Assembly: GCA_006503475.1 (NCBI GenBank)
Contig: RSEH01000202.1
Location: forward strand, 1 to 64,000
Reading direction: 5' to 3'
Length of the DNA stretch: 64,000 nt
DNA from: Stentor roeselii
Taxonomy: Eukaryota; Ciliophora; Heterotrichea; Heterotrichida; Stentoridae
The position numbers were made by a program, and so were the translations under genes. Below the pieces are notes generated by a model, which was not told where the DNA came from, did no database searches, and worked only from the letters and a program-made list of their open reading frames with translations. Positions 9,858 through 18,516 of the stretch are shown here, in pieces. The number at the start of each line of letters is the position of its first letter. Positions within the stretch are counted from its first letter, which is position 1.

Positions 9858-12298
9858 TCAAGCGAATAGATTAAGCAATTTATGCAACCTAAATGCCCAT
9901 TTAAAGTCAACTCTAATCTCATTTTGTAGAGATTCCAAATTTTGATGCTATGATCGAGGGATCCTGATGAAATGAATTTGTTATCAGTAGAAAATCCTAT
10001 ACAAGTAACTGATGATAAATGCCCTCTAAATTCATGTATTTGAGTATTTTTTTTTATGTCCCAAAGCTTTATTGTTTTATCTGATGATGCTGATGCTAAG
10101 TAATTTTTATTATAAGAGAAGCATATACAATTCACCCTTCCTAAATGCCCATTTTCCTTATTTAAGGTTAAGAATTCACCTCTTTTTATATCCCAAACTT
10201 TTATTGTCTTATCAAATGACCCACTAACTAATGTTTTTCCATTATCTGTAAATACCAAACAGTTAACCTCATCATCGTGTCCTTCTAAAGTAAATTTTTC
10301 AATATTATTTTCTAAATCCCAAACTCTAATTACACCATCAGGATATCCAATTGCTAAAACCTTTTCATCGTCAGAAAACTCCAAACATCTAACCCATTCA
10401 CAGTACCCACTCAATTCAAACATTTTATTATTCTCTTCCAAATTAAAAATCTTAATGCTTTTATATTCTGTGCCAATTGCTAATAATTTACCATTTTTGC
10501 TAAATGCCAAACAACTGATCCATTTAGGATCCTGATAAAAAACTGTTTCTTCTTTATTATCAGTAATATTCCAAAACTTTATGTTTTCAGAGCCAAATGC
10601 AAATATGAGCTTATTAGGAATAAATGCAAGACAGTTAATTGATGAAGGTTGATTATTGATTTCAAATTCTTCTTTTCTATTTTTAAAGTTCCAAATTTTT
10701 ATAACTTTGTCTGAAGAGCCGGTCACTAGGAAATCCTCATTGGTTGATAAAGCCAGTGAAATTATCCAGCTTAAGTGCCCGTTCAAAGTGTATTCTTCAT
10801 TGAAAGATATTATATCCCAGACTTTTATTGAGCAATCAGAAGACCCAGTTATTAATATCGAATTCAAAATCGAGAAGCAGAAACAATTCACCCAATCTGA
10901 ATGTCCTTTCAATGTTCTTATTTCTTCCCCTGTAGTTATATTCCAAAATTTTATTGTATTATCTGAAGAACTTGATACTAATTTATATTCATTAATAAAG
11001 CTGATGCAATTCACCCAGCCGGAATGACCTCTAAGTGTATGTATATTTGTCTTATTTTTCAAATCCCATATTTTTATAGTTTTATCTGAAGATCCCGATG
11101 CTAAGTAATTTTCAATTTGAGAATATGATAGGGTTCTTATCCATCCGTAATGTCCATTAAGGCTAAATTTTAATTTTCTCCCTACAAAATCCCAAACTTT
11201 TATCGTGTTATCAGAAGACCCACTGGCTAAAACTGCATCATTTTCGAAAATCTTTAAACAATTAACCAATCCATTATGTCCTTTCAGAGTAAATTCTTCC
11301 TTCTTCGTCCTTAAACTGAAAACTTTAATATCTATATCACACCCAGCTACAATAAACAAACCATTCAAGGTGAATTCCAGACATTTTACCATTTCTGATA
11401 TTTTATCAACAGTGTATTCTTCTCTTTTTTCACTTAAACGCCAAATTTTCATACAGCTATCTAACGATAAAGAAACTAAAATATCTTTTTCAGCAGAGTA
11501 GCACAAGCATATCACCGAATCAGAGTGATCATTTAAGCTATACTCTTCTCTTTTCTCTTTTATATTCCATACCTTTATAGACTTATCTGAAGATGCAGTC
11601 ACTATAAAGTTTTGATTAAATAAAAAGTTTAAACAATTCACTGATTCTGTGTGACTTAGAAAGGAATATTGTTCCATTCTTTCTTTGATATTCCAAATTT
11701 TTACTTCACCATCTCTGGAACCTGATGCTAAAATTTCGCCTGATTGGGAGTAAGCCAGGCAATTTACTGCAGATAAGTGACCAGTGAGGAATAATAACTC
11801 TTTGTCTTCCGGAAGATCCCAAATAATTATGCTCTTATCGGATGATCCAGTTGCCAAATAACTACTTTCAGGCGAATAACAAATACAGTTGATAGCTTGA
11901 GAATGCTGGTTTAAAATTATCCTCTTTGATTGATTTTCAAGTTCCCAAATAATAACTTTGTAATTTTCCGATCCAGATGCTAAAAATTTTCCACAACCTG
12001 AAAAATTCACGCAATTGACTACATCATACTCTCCTTGAAGAGTAAAAAGTTTTGATTTATTTATAAAATTATATACTATGACGGCTTTTGCTCCTGCTGC
12101 TAATAATTTGTTATCATTTGAAAAACTTATGCATTTCATTGTACTTGAATGCTCTTCAAAGTAAAATTTTTCCTTTTTTATAATTCTATTGAACTTTTCC
12201 AAAACTACCCGATAATCAATAGAATAAGCCAAATATTCATTAGAAGGAGATAATGCAAGCGCTAAAATTTGATTTTTTTTCTGAAATGTTTCATGCAT
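9812..12298 (-). CDS. WD40 protein with about 20 blades, 828 aa
   Basis: Starts at ATG 12298 and is WD40 from end to end. I count 19 complete blades of 40-44 residues and a twentieth cut off at TGS. Most carry the classic signature: GH, then V-N-C-L at the first strand, LASGSSDK, and I-K-V/I-W-D/N. The blade count is close to three seven-bladed propellers (21). The text stops abruptly in the middle of a blade at a TAA (9812-9814), and an overlapping frame shifted by minus one carries on into a pseudokinase. This suggests the true product is a propeller array joined to a kinase-like domain. High blade-to-blade similarity implies growth by internal duplication. Cytoplasmic scaffold is likely; no signal peptide or membrane segment is visible. 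Confidence 0.85.
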   Translation of the reverse strand: MHETFQKKNQILALALSPSNEYLAYSIDYRVVLEKFNRIIKKEKFYFEEHSSTMKCISFSNDNKLLAAGAKAVIVYNFINKSKLFTLQGEYDVVNCVNFSGCGKFLASGSENYKVIIWELENQSKRIILNQHSQAINCICYSPESSYLATGSSDKSIIIWDLPEDKELLFLTGHLSAVNCLAYSQSGEILASGSRDGEVKIWNIKERMEQYSFLSHTESVNCLNFLFNQNFIVTASSDKSIKVWNIKEKREEYSLNDHSDSVICLCYSAEKDILVSLSLDSCMKIWRLSEKREEYTVDKISEMVKCLEFTLNGLFIVAGCDIDIKVFSLRTKKEEFTLKGHNGLVNCLKIFENDAVLASGSSDNTIKVWDFVGRKLKFSLNGHYGWIRTLSYSQIENYLASGSSDKTIKIWDLKNKTNIHTLRGHSGWVNCISFINEYKLVSSSSDNTIKFWNITTGEEIRTLKGHSDWVNCFCFSILNSILITGSSDCSIKVWDIISFNEEYTLNGHLSWIISLALSTNEDFLVTGSSDKVIKIWNFKNRKEEFEINNQPSSINCLAFIPNKLIFAFGSENIKFWNITDNKEETVFYQDPKWISCLAFSKNGKLLAIGTEYKSIKIFNLEENNKMFELSGYCEWVRCLEFSDDEKVLAIGYPDGVIRVWDLENNIEKFTLEGHDDEVNCLVFTDNGKTLVSGSFDKTIKVWDIKRGEFLTLNKENGHLGRVNCICFSYNKNYLASASSDKTIKLWDIKKNTQIHEFRGHLSSVTCIGFSTDNKFISSGSLDHSIKIWNLYKMRLELTLNGHLGCINCLIYSLDGKTIMTGSVSIGNI

Positions 12299-13825
12299 GG
12301 GCCATTCTCTATTAAAATTAAATTTACTAATTTTAAAGAAATTATAATAATTTAATTATAAAACAAAAGAATATTGATTAAAATCTTAAAAAGTTTTATA
12401 TAAACTTTTAAAACCCTCTTGCAATGAATAGGTTTTTTCTGAATTCATTGAACTTAAAAATCTTGAATATAACTCATAAATTTTTTTTTCGGTTGATGCT
12501 TTACAGTCAAATTTGGAAGATTTATCATTATTCCTGCTGGGACGCGAACCCATTTTTATAGACTAATTTAGAAATGGAGTTTAATTATACTGATTTATAT
12601 GTTAATCCTTTCTAGAATTATTTTTTTATTATATTTGCAGGAATAAACGCTGTGCTTCAGTAGCTTAACTAATAATTTTAATTATTAAGCGATGAATGTG
12701 TCTATTTAAGACAATTATAAAACAGACCAATATAATTCATATCCTTAGAAAGGATTTTCTATTAAATCATAGGTAAACTAGCATTCTTCATAAAAGTGCC
12801 CAGGTCTACTTACATTCGACCTCTGGCTAGAAGAAAATGTTTAAATTTTCTAAACCCTTTTAAATTATAATCCTTGCTTTTTTCAGAGTGAAGATATTCA
12901 AACAATAGAATTTCACAAGGCATAAACTTTTAGTCAAAGAGCTAAGGAATAATCAAGTATTCATTCACTCACCCAAAGTGTTCTAAGTTATTAGATTGAT
13001 TGAATCTCTCCCAAAAGTGAATTTCTTAGGCTAAGTGAATAGCATCTATCATATTGATCTTGCTTCACAGATACTAAGAAATGCGACTACCAGCCAGTAG
13101 CTAATTGCTCGAATTTATTTATTAACTAGTTTCAAAGGCAGATCAGAAGTTTTCTTCTAATGTATTTATTAGAGATAGGAAGTGATCAAGTATTTCAACC
13201 TTATCTTGCATAAAAATGATATCCATAAACTTTCTTCCAGATTTTATGATATTCCCTGATCAGTATCTTATATACTTATTCTGAGTATCATTACTGCTCA
13301 GATAAAATCTTGCCTCAGACCTTACAACTCTTATGAAATAATCAAATCTTTTTATCTTCCCAAAAATCAATGAATTTCATATTAGTTATTAAGTTATTTA
13401 TGAAGAATTTACTTGTATTAGATAACCAAAATCTTTAATCTTTCATTATGTTCAATTTTTTTTAGTTCATTCAATTTTTTCATTTGATTATTGACACATC
13501 TCCAGACCATCTTAAATATTTTACAATTTTTAGCATGAATATTTGGTGAATGATGTTCCTCTCATGATCTTAGTGAACAACTAGATTCAAAAACCACTAA
13601 CTGAGCGCATGATTTTGATTGACAAATTAAAGACATTTATATAATAATTCGATGTGAGATAATTTTATAAAATTCACTTAAGCTTATAAATTTATGGAAT
13701 ACATACATATATAATCAGTTTTTTATTGTTGTTTTGAGTACTCTATTCAAGATTTCTTTAACTGTGAGATCCTATTTAGCGAAATTTCTATGTGATAAAT
13801 ATTTTAAACTATCTAAACTATTCCC
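12299..13825. other. AT-rich spacer between sparse and dense regions
   Basis: About 1.5 kb without a supportable frame. It separates the WD40 region from the gene-dense part of the window, and includes the upstream region of the WD40 gene at 12298. No repeat, tRNA or mobile element recognised. Confidence 0.5.
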
Positions 13826-15256
13826 TTAAAAATAGATGACAATCAACACAAAAGCAAATATAAATACCAAAATATGAACTCCAATCACAAGAACTGAATA
13901 AGAATCGCTAAAAAACCACTTATCATATTCACCAACTTGAGGAATGATTTTTTTTGCAGCTATAGCCATTGCAGGCATATAAAATCCAGCATTTATCATA
14001 ACAAGTAGTCCAGTAATACTGTTAATCTTTCCAACATTGTAAAAAACACTCGAGCAAAGAATAGGAATAACCACAACAACAATCCTAAAAAAGACAAACT
14101 TCCAGCCTAATTCGCGTTCCTCTGATTCAGAGATATCAAAAAGAGTCATAACATTATCAGAGACATTAATGGCTACCAGAGGAAATATCGAAGTGATGTC
14201 AAAAATAGGAAATAAAATGATTATATAAAGAATCATGTAAGACCACCACGACTTCTCTGAATGGCCTCCAGAATAGTCCTGCCATTCCAAAGTCACCATT
14301 TCTTGAACATCGTAAACAGCCAAAGAAACAATAGTCCCAATCAACATAAACAAAGAAGCAACACTTGCAATCCCAATGTTAAGCACTAGTGGACTGTTAG
14401 TTTCCTTGTCATTCAACCACTGAATAGCGTTTGGAATAAACGGTTGAAAATAATTCGCCATTAAAACAATCGAAAAAGTGATTCCAGCTCCTGAAAAATC
14501 AAATAATAAAAGTTTTCCGTTGTTTTTATTGTCATCGTCCAAGTTTTTGTCCTGAATCAAAGCAACTAAACAAGTAGCAACTATTAAAAGACCCACAAAA
14601 AACCTCATTCCAGCGAGTAATCCTTGAAACCACGCTTGTTCTTTCAGCCTGATCATGGCAAGTACCGAAGTCACAAGTAAAAAAATGATTAAATAAAACC
14701 AATACTTTCGCCAGCAGGAATTTCCAAAACTATCTGAATCTTCGTAAATATCGCAAGTTGATAAACCAAATATCGGAATTATCGAAATTAAAGAGGAGCT
14801 GAAGATACTTGAATAGGAAACCATGAGAACTAAAGAGCCTAAAGTAAATAAAATGCAATTCGCAATTGCGTGATTTTTTCCTAGTAAAAGAAGAACCATT
14901 CCAGTCATATCTGACTTTTGCTCTGTTATTACAATGTCGGAGTCTTTAATTAAAGGAGATGATTCTTCGTGGTCGATGAAGTCTTTAGGGCTTGTTTTTA
15001 CGAAAAGCTTTGAAATAGGAACTGGACTTACTTTGTATCCTTTTGATATCAATGACCTGATTGCTGACACTCGGCACATGGTTTGCAAGGTTTGATATGA
15101 AAGGATCATCGATAAGAAGGAAACTATCACTTGGCTTAATAATCCTGAAAGGATTCCTCCTTTTGAGTATGCCCATGGAATTGATAAAACTCCTGCTCCT
15201 ATGATACTGTTTATCACTAGAACAAACGCCTCCCAAGCCGAGATTCCTTCTTCCAT
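13826..15256 (-). CDS. Amino acid transporter, AAAP/SLC38 family
   Basis: A 476-residue membrane protein of the amino acid/auxin permease family. The first helix carries the family hallmark NSIIGAGVLSIPWA (about residues 16-29), which forms the unwound substrate site in this fold. Some 11 hydrophobic helices follow. A hydrophilic cytoplasmic loop lies at about 65-115, and an acidic/asparagine stretch (DKNLDDDNKNNGK) at about 240. The protein likely couples Na+ or H+ to uptake of neutral amino acids across the plasma or a vacuolar membrane; the sequence does not tell which. Start ATG 15256 gives the family hallmark at the right distance. The stop codon of the next minus-strand gene upstream lies only 13 bases before this start. 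Confidence 0.85.
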   Translation of the reverse strand: MEEGISAWEAFVLVINSIIGAGVLSIPWAYSKGGILSGLLSQVIVSFLSMILSYQTLQTMCRVSAIRSLISKGYKVSPVPISKLFVKTSPKDFIDHEESSPLIKDSDIVITEQKSDMTGMVLLLLGKNHAIANCILFTLGSLVLMVSYSSIFSSSLISIIPIFGLSTCDIYEDSDSFGNSCWRKYWFYLIIFLLVTSVLAMIRLKEQAWFQGLLAGMRFFVGLLIVATCLVALIQDKNLDDDNKNNGKLLLFDFSGAGITFSIVLMANYFQPFIPNAIQWLNDKETNSPLVLNIGIASVASLFMLIGTIVSLAVYDVQEMVTLEWQDYSGGHSEKSWWSYMILYIIILFPIFDITSIFPLVAINVSDNVMTLFDISESEERELGWKFVFFRIVVVVIPILCSSVFYNVGKINSITGLLVMINAGFYMPAMAIAAKKIIPQVGEYDKWFFSDSYSVLVIGVHILVFIFAFVLIVIYF

Positions 15257-15269
15257 TTATCAAACTATT

Positions 15270-15800
15270 CTATATCAAAAGGTCATGAAAAAGTATCTCC
15301 GAAACGATACCATCTGGAGTAGTTGTAATTTTTGATACTTTCTCATATAATATCTTATCATCGCGCCTTCTATCTCCGAAATGATTGAATCTCATGGGTC
15401 TGTAGCTTGTATCCTTATAATAATCATCTGGGGAGTAACCTTTACTCGCAGGATTAAATGAAAATGCGGAAATTGAATACAAAAGTGATGAATAGCCAAC
15501 ACAGAATCTACTAAAAAGCCAAGAAATTTCCAAGTCGCCTTTACAGTAATTCACTCTACTGTTCTTCCAGTATCTTGCAGTCTTTCCTGAGAAAGTGTAG
15601 AGATAAGGATTCTTTCGATTTCGGTCATGGTAAAAAAATCTTATCCTATGAGGATGCTCGAATTTTGTAATTCTTAGCTTTATCTTTTTCTTGAGCTTTT
15701 TCAAAACTTCTTTAGTGAGATGCTTACCTCTTGTTGATTGTTTTGAAGATTTGTGATTCTCTGATCTTATCTGAGGATTGAAAAAAAATTGCTTATTCAT
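15270..15800 (-). CDS. Hypothetical basic protein, 176 aa
   Basis: I do not recognise this protein. The first ATG of the frame is at 15800. It opens with a lysine-rich region (KKLKKKIKLR near residue 40) and goes on with aromatic and arginine-rich text (RIRFFYHDRNRKNPYLYTF, DDYYKDTSYRPMRF). No transmembrane helix, zinc site or coiled coil is clear. The aromatic/basic middle might be a small nucleic-acid or histone-type binding module, but that is a guess. It ends 13 bases before the transporter gene on the same strand. Its reality rests on an intact 176-codon frame with non-random amino acids and a fitting position in a tightly packed strand. Confidence 0.55.
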   Translation of the reverse strand: MNKQFFFNPQIRSENHKSSKQSTRGKHLTKEVLKKLKKKIKLRITKFEHPHRIRFFYHDRNRKNPYLYTFSGKTARYWKNSRVNYCKGDLEISWLFSRFCVGYSSLLYSISAFSFNPASKGYSPDDYYKDTSYRPMRFNHFGDRRRDDKILYEKVSKITTTPDGIVSEILFHDLLI

Positions 15801-16381
15801 TATGATTACAGGACATATTGAAATCCAAATTATCAAGATTTTGTTTCGAGAACTGATATTATTTGAAAACTAGCTTTAGTATTACATACTAAACCTCTTA
15901 ATTTTCGCAATCAGAAGTTAAAGTATTATTGTAAGATCAGTTCTCAAGTTGAAGTTTAACTTTTAAGATAACCAAACAAATTTCCAATTTATGTAAGTTT
16001 AATAAGCCTCACACATTTCTAACATTCTTAAAATCTTTGCAAAGCTTAAAAATAATTCCTATTAGAAAAAAATTCACAATCATAAGCCACAAATTTTAAT
16101 TTAATTCTGAAAGTTTCACCATATCTAATCAAAATACATTTGATCACAAACTACACAATCTTTGAAATCTCACCCTCTTAAACACCAAATCAAACCTTCA
16201 AAACTTAATTTCCTAAAATCCCCAACAACCAACCCATCATTGAAATTTCGCGGTAATTCTGAAAAATTAATAAAATCCCTGAACCTTCCCATTAATCCAA
16301 GATAAAAAAACCAGAACAATTTCTTCGCCAATCCAAACCCTCTAAAAATTCCAGGAGTCCAGGCAAAAGCAAACTTTATAA
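15801..16381. other. Divergent intergenic region with G-poor promoter side
   Basis: About 580 bases between a minus-strand gene and a plus-strand gene. The right part (about 16050-16380) is rich in A, C and T but poor in G on the plus strand, the composition seen before other plus-strand starts. It ends in TTTATAA directly before the ATG at 16382. A minus-strand open frame through 16170-16508 is judged a shadow. Confidence 0.5.
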
Positions 16382-16384
16382 ATG
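16375..16384 (+). promoter_or_regulatory. TATAA directly before ATG
   Basis: TTTATAA abuts the ATG at 16382. The same arrangement recurs at 17095, 27214 and, on the minus strand, at 25464. It may be a core promoter element with a very short leader, or part of the start context. Confidence 0.45.
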
Positions 16385-16942
16385 GATTACTTGGCAAGAG
16401 AAAACGAAAGTTTAAATGAAAATTTTCCACGCAGCATCTCCTGTAAAAAGAATCAAGGAAAGCACTTAAGCGAAATGAACAGCAAGTTGAAAGTGACAAC
16501 AAACTCATTCAACCAAAGCAGGTACGACACGAAGAAGGAAGATCAAAAGAGTGGTTTTGACAAGCATCAGATGATAGATCAAATAAAGAACCAGGAAAGC
16601 GAGATAAATTTTTTGCAGACAGTAGTGAGTCACTTTTTAGACATCAACGAACTCTTTAAGATCAGACAAAACTCGAATTATGATCCAGAAACAGGAAGTT
16701 GGACTCTTCCTTCATTTGTGGTTCGCCAGAGAAGAACCGTTTTTCCTAATTTGCAGAGAGGTCTTGTGAAAGAACTCACAAGCAACGAGATAAAGAAGAA
16801 AAAAGTTGTCGTCAAACATGAAGAAGAAAACCCTGGAGATCGACTTGATAATCGACCTGCTACGAGTTTGGCTCCAAGAAGAAGTAAAACGAAGTCAGTT
16901 AGACAGAACCTTGACTGTGATAGGTTTAGGTTTAAGTATTAG
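16382..16942 (+). CDS. Hypothetical coiled-coil protein, 186 aa
   Basis: Unrecognised. The N-terminal 100 residues are charged and heptad-like (LARENESLNEN, QMIDQIKNQESEINFLQTVVSHFL), so a short coiled coil is likely. The C-terminal half is basic with a motif YDPETGSWTLPSFVVRQRR and ends in arginine/lysine-rich text. A structural or cytoskeletal role is possible but not shown. The first ATG gives 186 residues. A GT...AG stretch of 15 bases (GTAAAAAGAATCAAG at about 16443) matches the intron pattern of the window, yet splicing it would put a TGA in this frame, so I kept the frame unspliced. The alternative is that the N-terminus is built differently. Confidence 0.55.
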   Translation: MDYLARENESLNENFPRSISCKKNQGKHLSEMNSKLKVTTNSFNQSRYDTKKEDQKSGFDKHQMIDQIKNQESEINFLQTVVSHFLDINELFKIRQNSNYDPETGSWTLPSFVVRQRRTVFPNLQRGLVKELTSNEIKKKKVVVKHEEENPGDRLDNRPATSLAPRRSKTKSVRQNLDCDRFRFKY

Positions 16943-17094
16943 TGTATTATTCTCTCATTTTCAAATAAAAGCCAGTTGCTCGTTTTGGTGAATCTTTAAA
17001 GATTCACATTATTCTTTAAAATTGTTGACTATTTCAATTTAAACTTTGATGTGAAAGCTGGAAACAAGGTTTATTATGATTTCTCGAGAATTTC

Positions 17095-17103
17095 TTATAA
17101 ATG
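17095..17103 (+). promoter_or_regulatory. TATAA directly before ATG
   Basis: TTATAA followed at once by the ATG of the adenylosuccinate lyase gene. See the recurrence noted at 16375. Confidence 0.45.
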
Positions 17104-18507
17104 TTCAGAAAGTTCTCGAGTTTACTCAATATCAGTCCACTTGACGGTCGGTACCACTCACAACTAAAGGAGCTCAGTCAAGTATTAAGTGAGTCAGGGT
17201 TAATTAAACATCGAGTTCAAGTCGAAGTCTCCTGGTTTTTACATCTCGCATCTTTAGGGATAATAAAAGACTCAAACTTCCGCCCTTTGGCTTTGGCCAG
17301 TTCAGACATTGCCCAACTTGAAAACCTCTACAAAAACTTCGACTTAAAATCCGCGGAATGGGTGAAAACAAAAGAAAAAGAAACGAATCACGACTTAAAA
17401 GCTGTCGAGTACTACATCAAAACTCACACCCATTTAAAGCAATACACAGAGTACTTCCACATTCTCTGCACATCAGAAGATATCAACAACCTAGCCTATT
17501 CTCTAATGTTCTCCCAAAGCCTTTCCTCAGTTTTGATCCCAGTGCTCGAAAGTCTCTTGTCAAAAATGAAAACCTTTGCAAAGCTCTACGCTTCAATCCC
17601 GATGCTTTCAAGAACTCACGGACAGCCTGCATCGCCAACAACAGTCGGAAAGGAAATCGCGAATTTTGTATTCCGAATTGAAAGACAAGTGAAAAAGTTA
17701 AAATCTTCTAAATTCGCCGGTAAGTGCAACGGCGCAGTAGGAAACTTCAATGTACATCTGGTGACCTACCCGGAAGAAAACTGGCGAAGAGTCTCGAAAG
17801 CCTTCATTGAGGGCCTGGGGCTTGAGTACAACCCTTACACGACACAGATCGAGCCTCATGACACAGTCGCTGAGGTCTGCGGGACTTTGAGTCATCTGAA
17901 CACGATTCTTCTGGACTTCTCGCGAGACATGTGGGGATACATCAGTCTTGGGTACTTCAGAGCAGAGATCAAGGAAAGTGAAGTCGGATCGTCTACCATG
18001 CCTCATAAGGTCAACCCTATCGACTTTGAAAACGCTGAAGGGAATTTGGGAGTGAGTAACTCGATACTCGTTCATCTCCAGCATAAACTTCCTGTTTCAA
18101 GGTTTCAAAGAGATCTGAGTGATTCCACTGCTATTCGCAATGTTGGCGTTGGATTTGGACATTCGCTTATTTCTTATAAATCGATTATCAAGGGACTTGA
18201 TAAACTTAGAGTTAATGAAGAAGTACTTGTGGAGGAATTGAATAAACATTGGGAAGTCTTGGCTGAACCTGTGCAGATGGTACTCAGGAAAAATCATTAC
18301 CCTCAGCCTTATGAATTGTTGAAGCAACATACTAGAGGGAAGGGAAGCTTTACAGAACAGAATTATAGAGATTTGATTGTCAATATACAGAAGGAGCTGA
18401 AGGTTAAAGACGAAGTTGTTCAAGAACTGCTCAGATTGACTCCTACTAACTACGTCGGACTGGCCAAAGAACTTGCCCTCCAAATTGATTTGAATGAAGA
18501 ACTTTAG
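17101..18507 (+). CDS. purB: Adenylosuccinate lyase, bacterial PurB type
   Basis: 468 residues that match the E. coli-type PurB nearly end to end. The enzyme splits adenylosuccinate to AMP and fumarate, and SAICAR to AICAR, in purine synthesis. Visible hallmarks: ISPLDGRY at the N-terminus, TNHDLKAVEY, CTSEDINN, SRTHGQPASPT with the catalytic histidine, GAVGNFN, NPYTTQIEPHD, and the superfamily signature GSSTMPHKVNPIDFENAEGN carrying the catalytic serine loop. The C-terminal domain (NHWEVLAEPVQ to TPTNYVG) is complete. An extra 8-residue head (MFRKFSSL) is basic and could be a weak organelle signal, but cytosolic location is more likely. The next gene begins 9 bases after its TAG. Animals use a different subfamily, so this form points to bacterial ancestry or deep protist retention. 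Confidence 0.95.
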   Translation: MFRKFSSLLNISPLDGRYHSQLKELSQVLSESGLIKHRVQVEVSWFLHLASLGIIKDSNFRPLALASSDIAQLENLYKNFDLKSAEWVKTKEKETNHDLKAVEYYIKTHTHLKQYTEYFHILCTSEDINNLAYSLMFSQSLSSVLIPVLESLLSKMKTFAKLYASIPMLSRTHGQPASPTTVGKEIANFVFRIERQVKKLKSSKFAGKCNGAVGNFNVHLVTYPEENWRRVSKAFIEGLGLEYNPYTTQIEPHDTVAEVCGTLSHLNTILLDFSRDMWGYISLGYFRAEIKESEVGSSTMPHKVNPIDFENAEGNLGVSNSILVHLQHKLPVSRFQRDLSDSTAIRNVGVGFGHSLISYKSIIKGLDKLRVNEEVLVEELNKHWEVLAEPVQMVLRKNHYPQPYELLKQHTRGKGSFTEQNYRDLIVNIQKELKVKDEVVQELLRLTPTNYVGLAKELALQIDLNEEL

Positions 18508-18516
18508 TTAAAATAA

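Noticed and set aside
16443-16457. GTAAAAAGAATCAAG as an intron in the 16382 gene
   Set aside because: Splicing creates an in-frame TGA, and the alternative frame has no ATG before it.
16170-16508. Minus-strand open frame across the 16.2-16.5 kb region
   Set aside because: Low-complexity Phe/Leu/Arg text overlapping both a G-poor upstream tract and the start of a plus-strand gene; a shadow.
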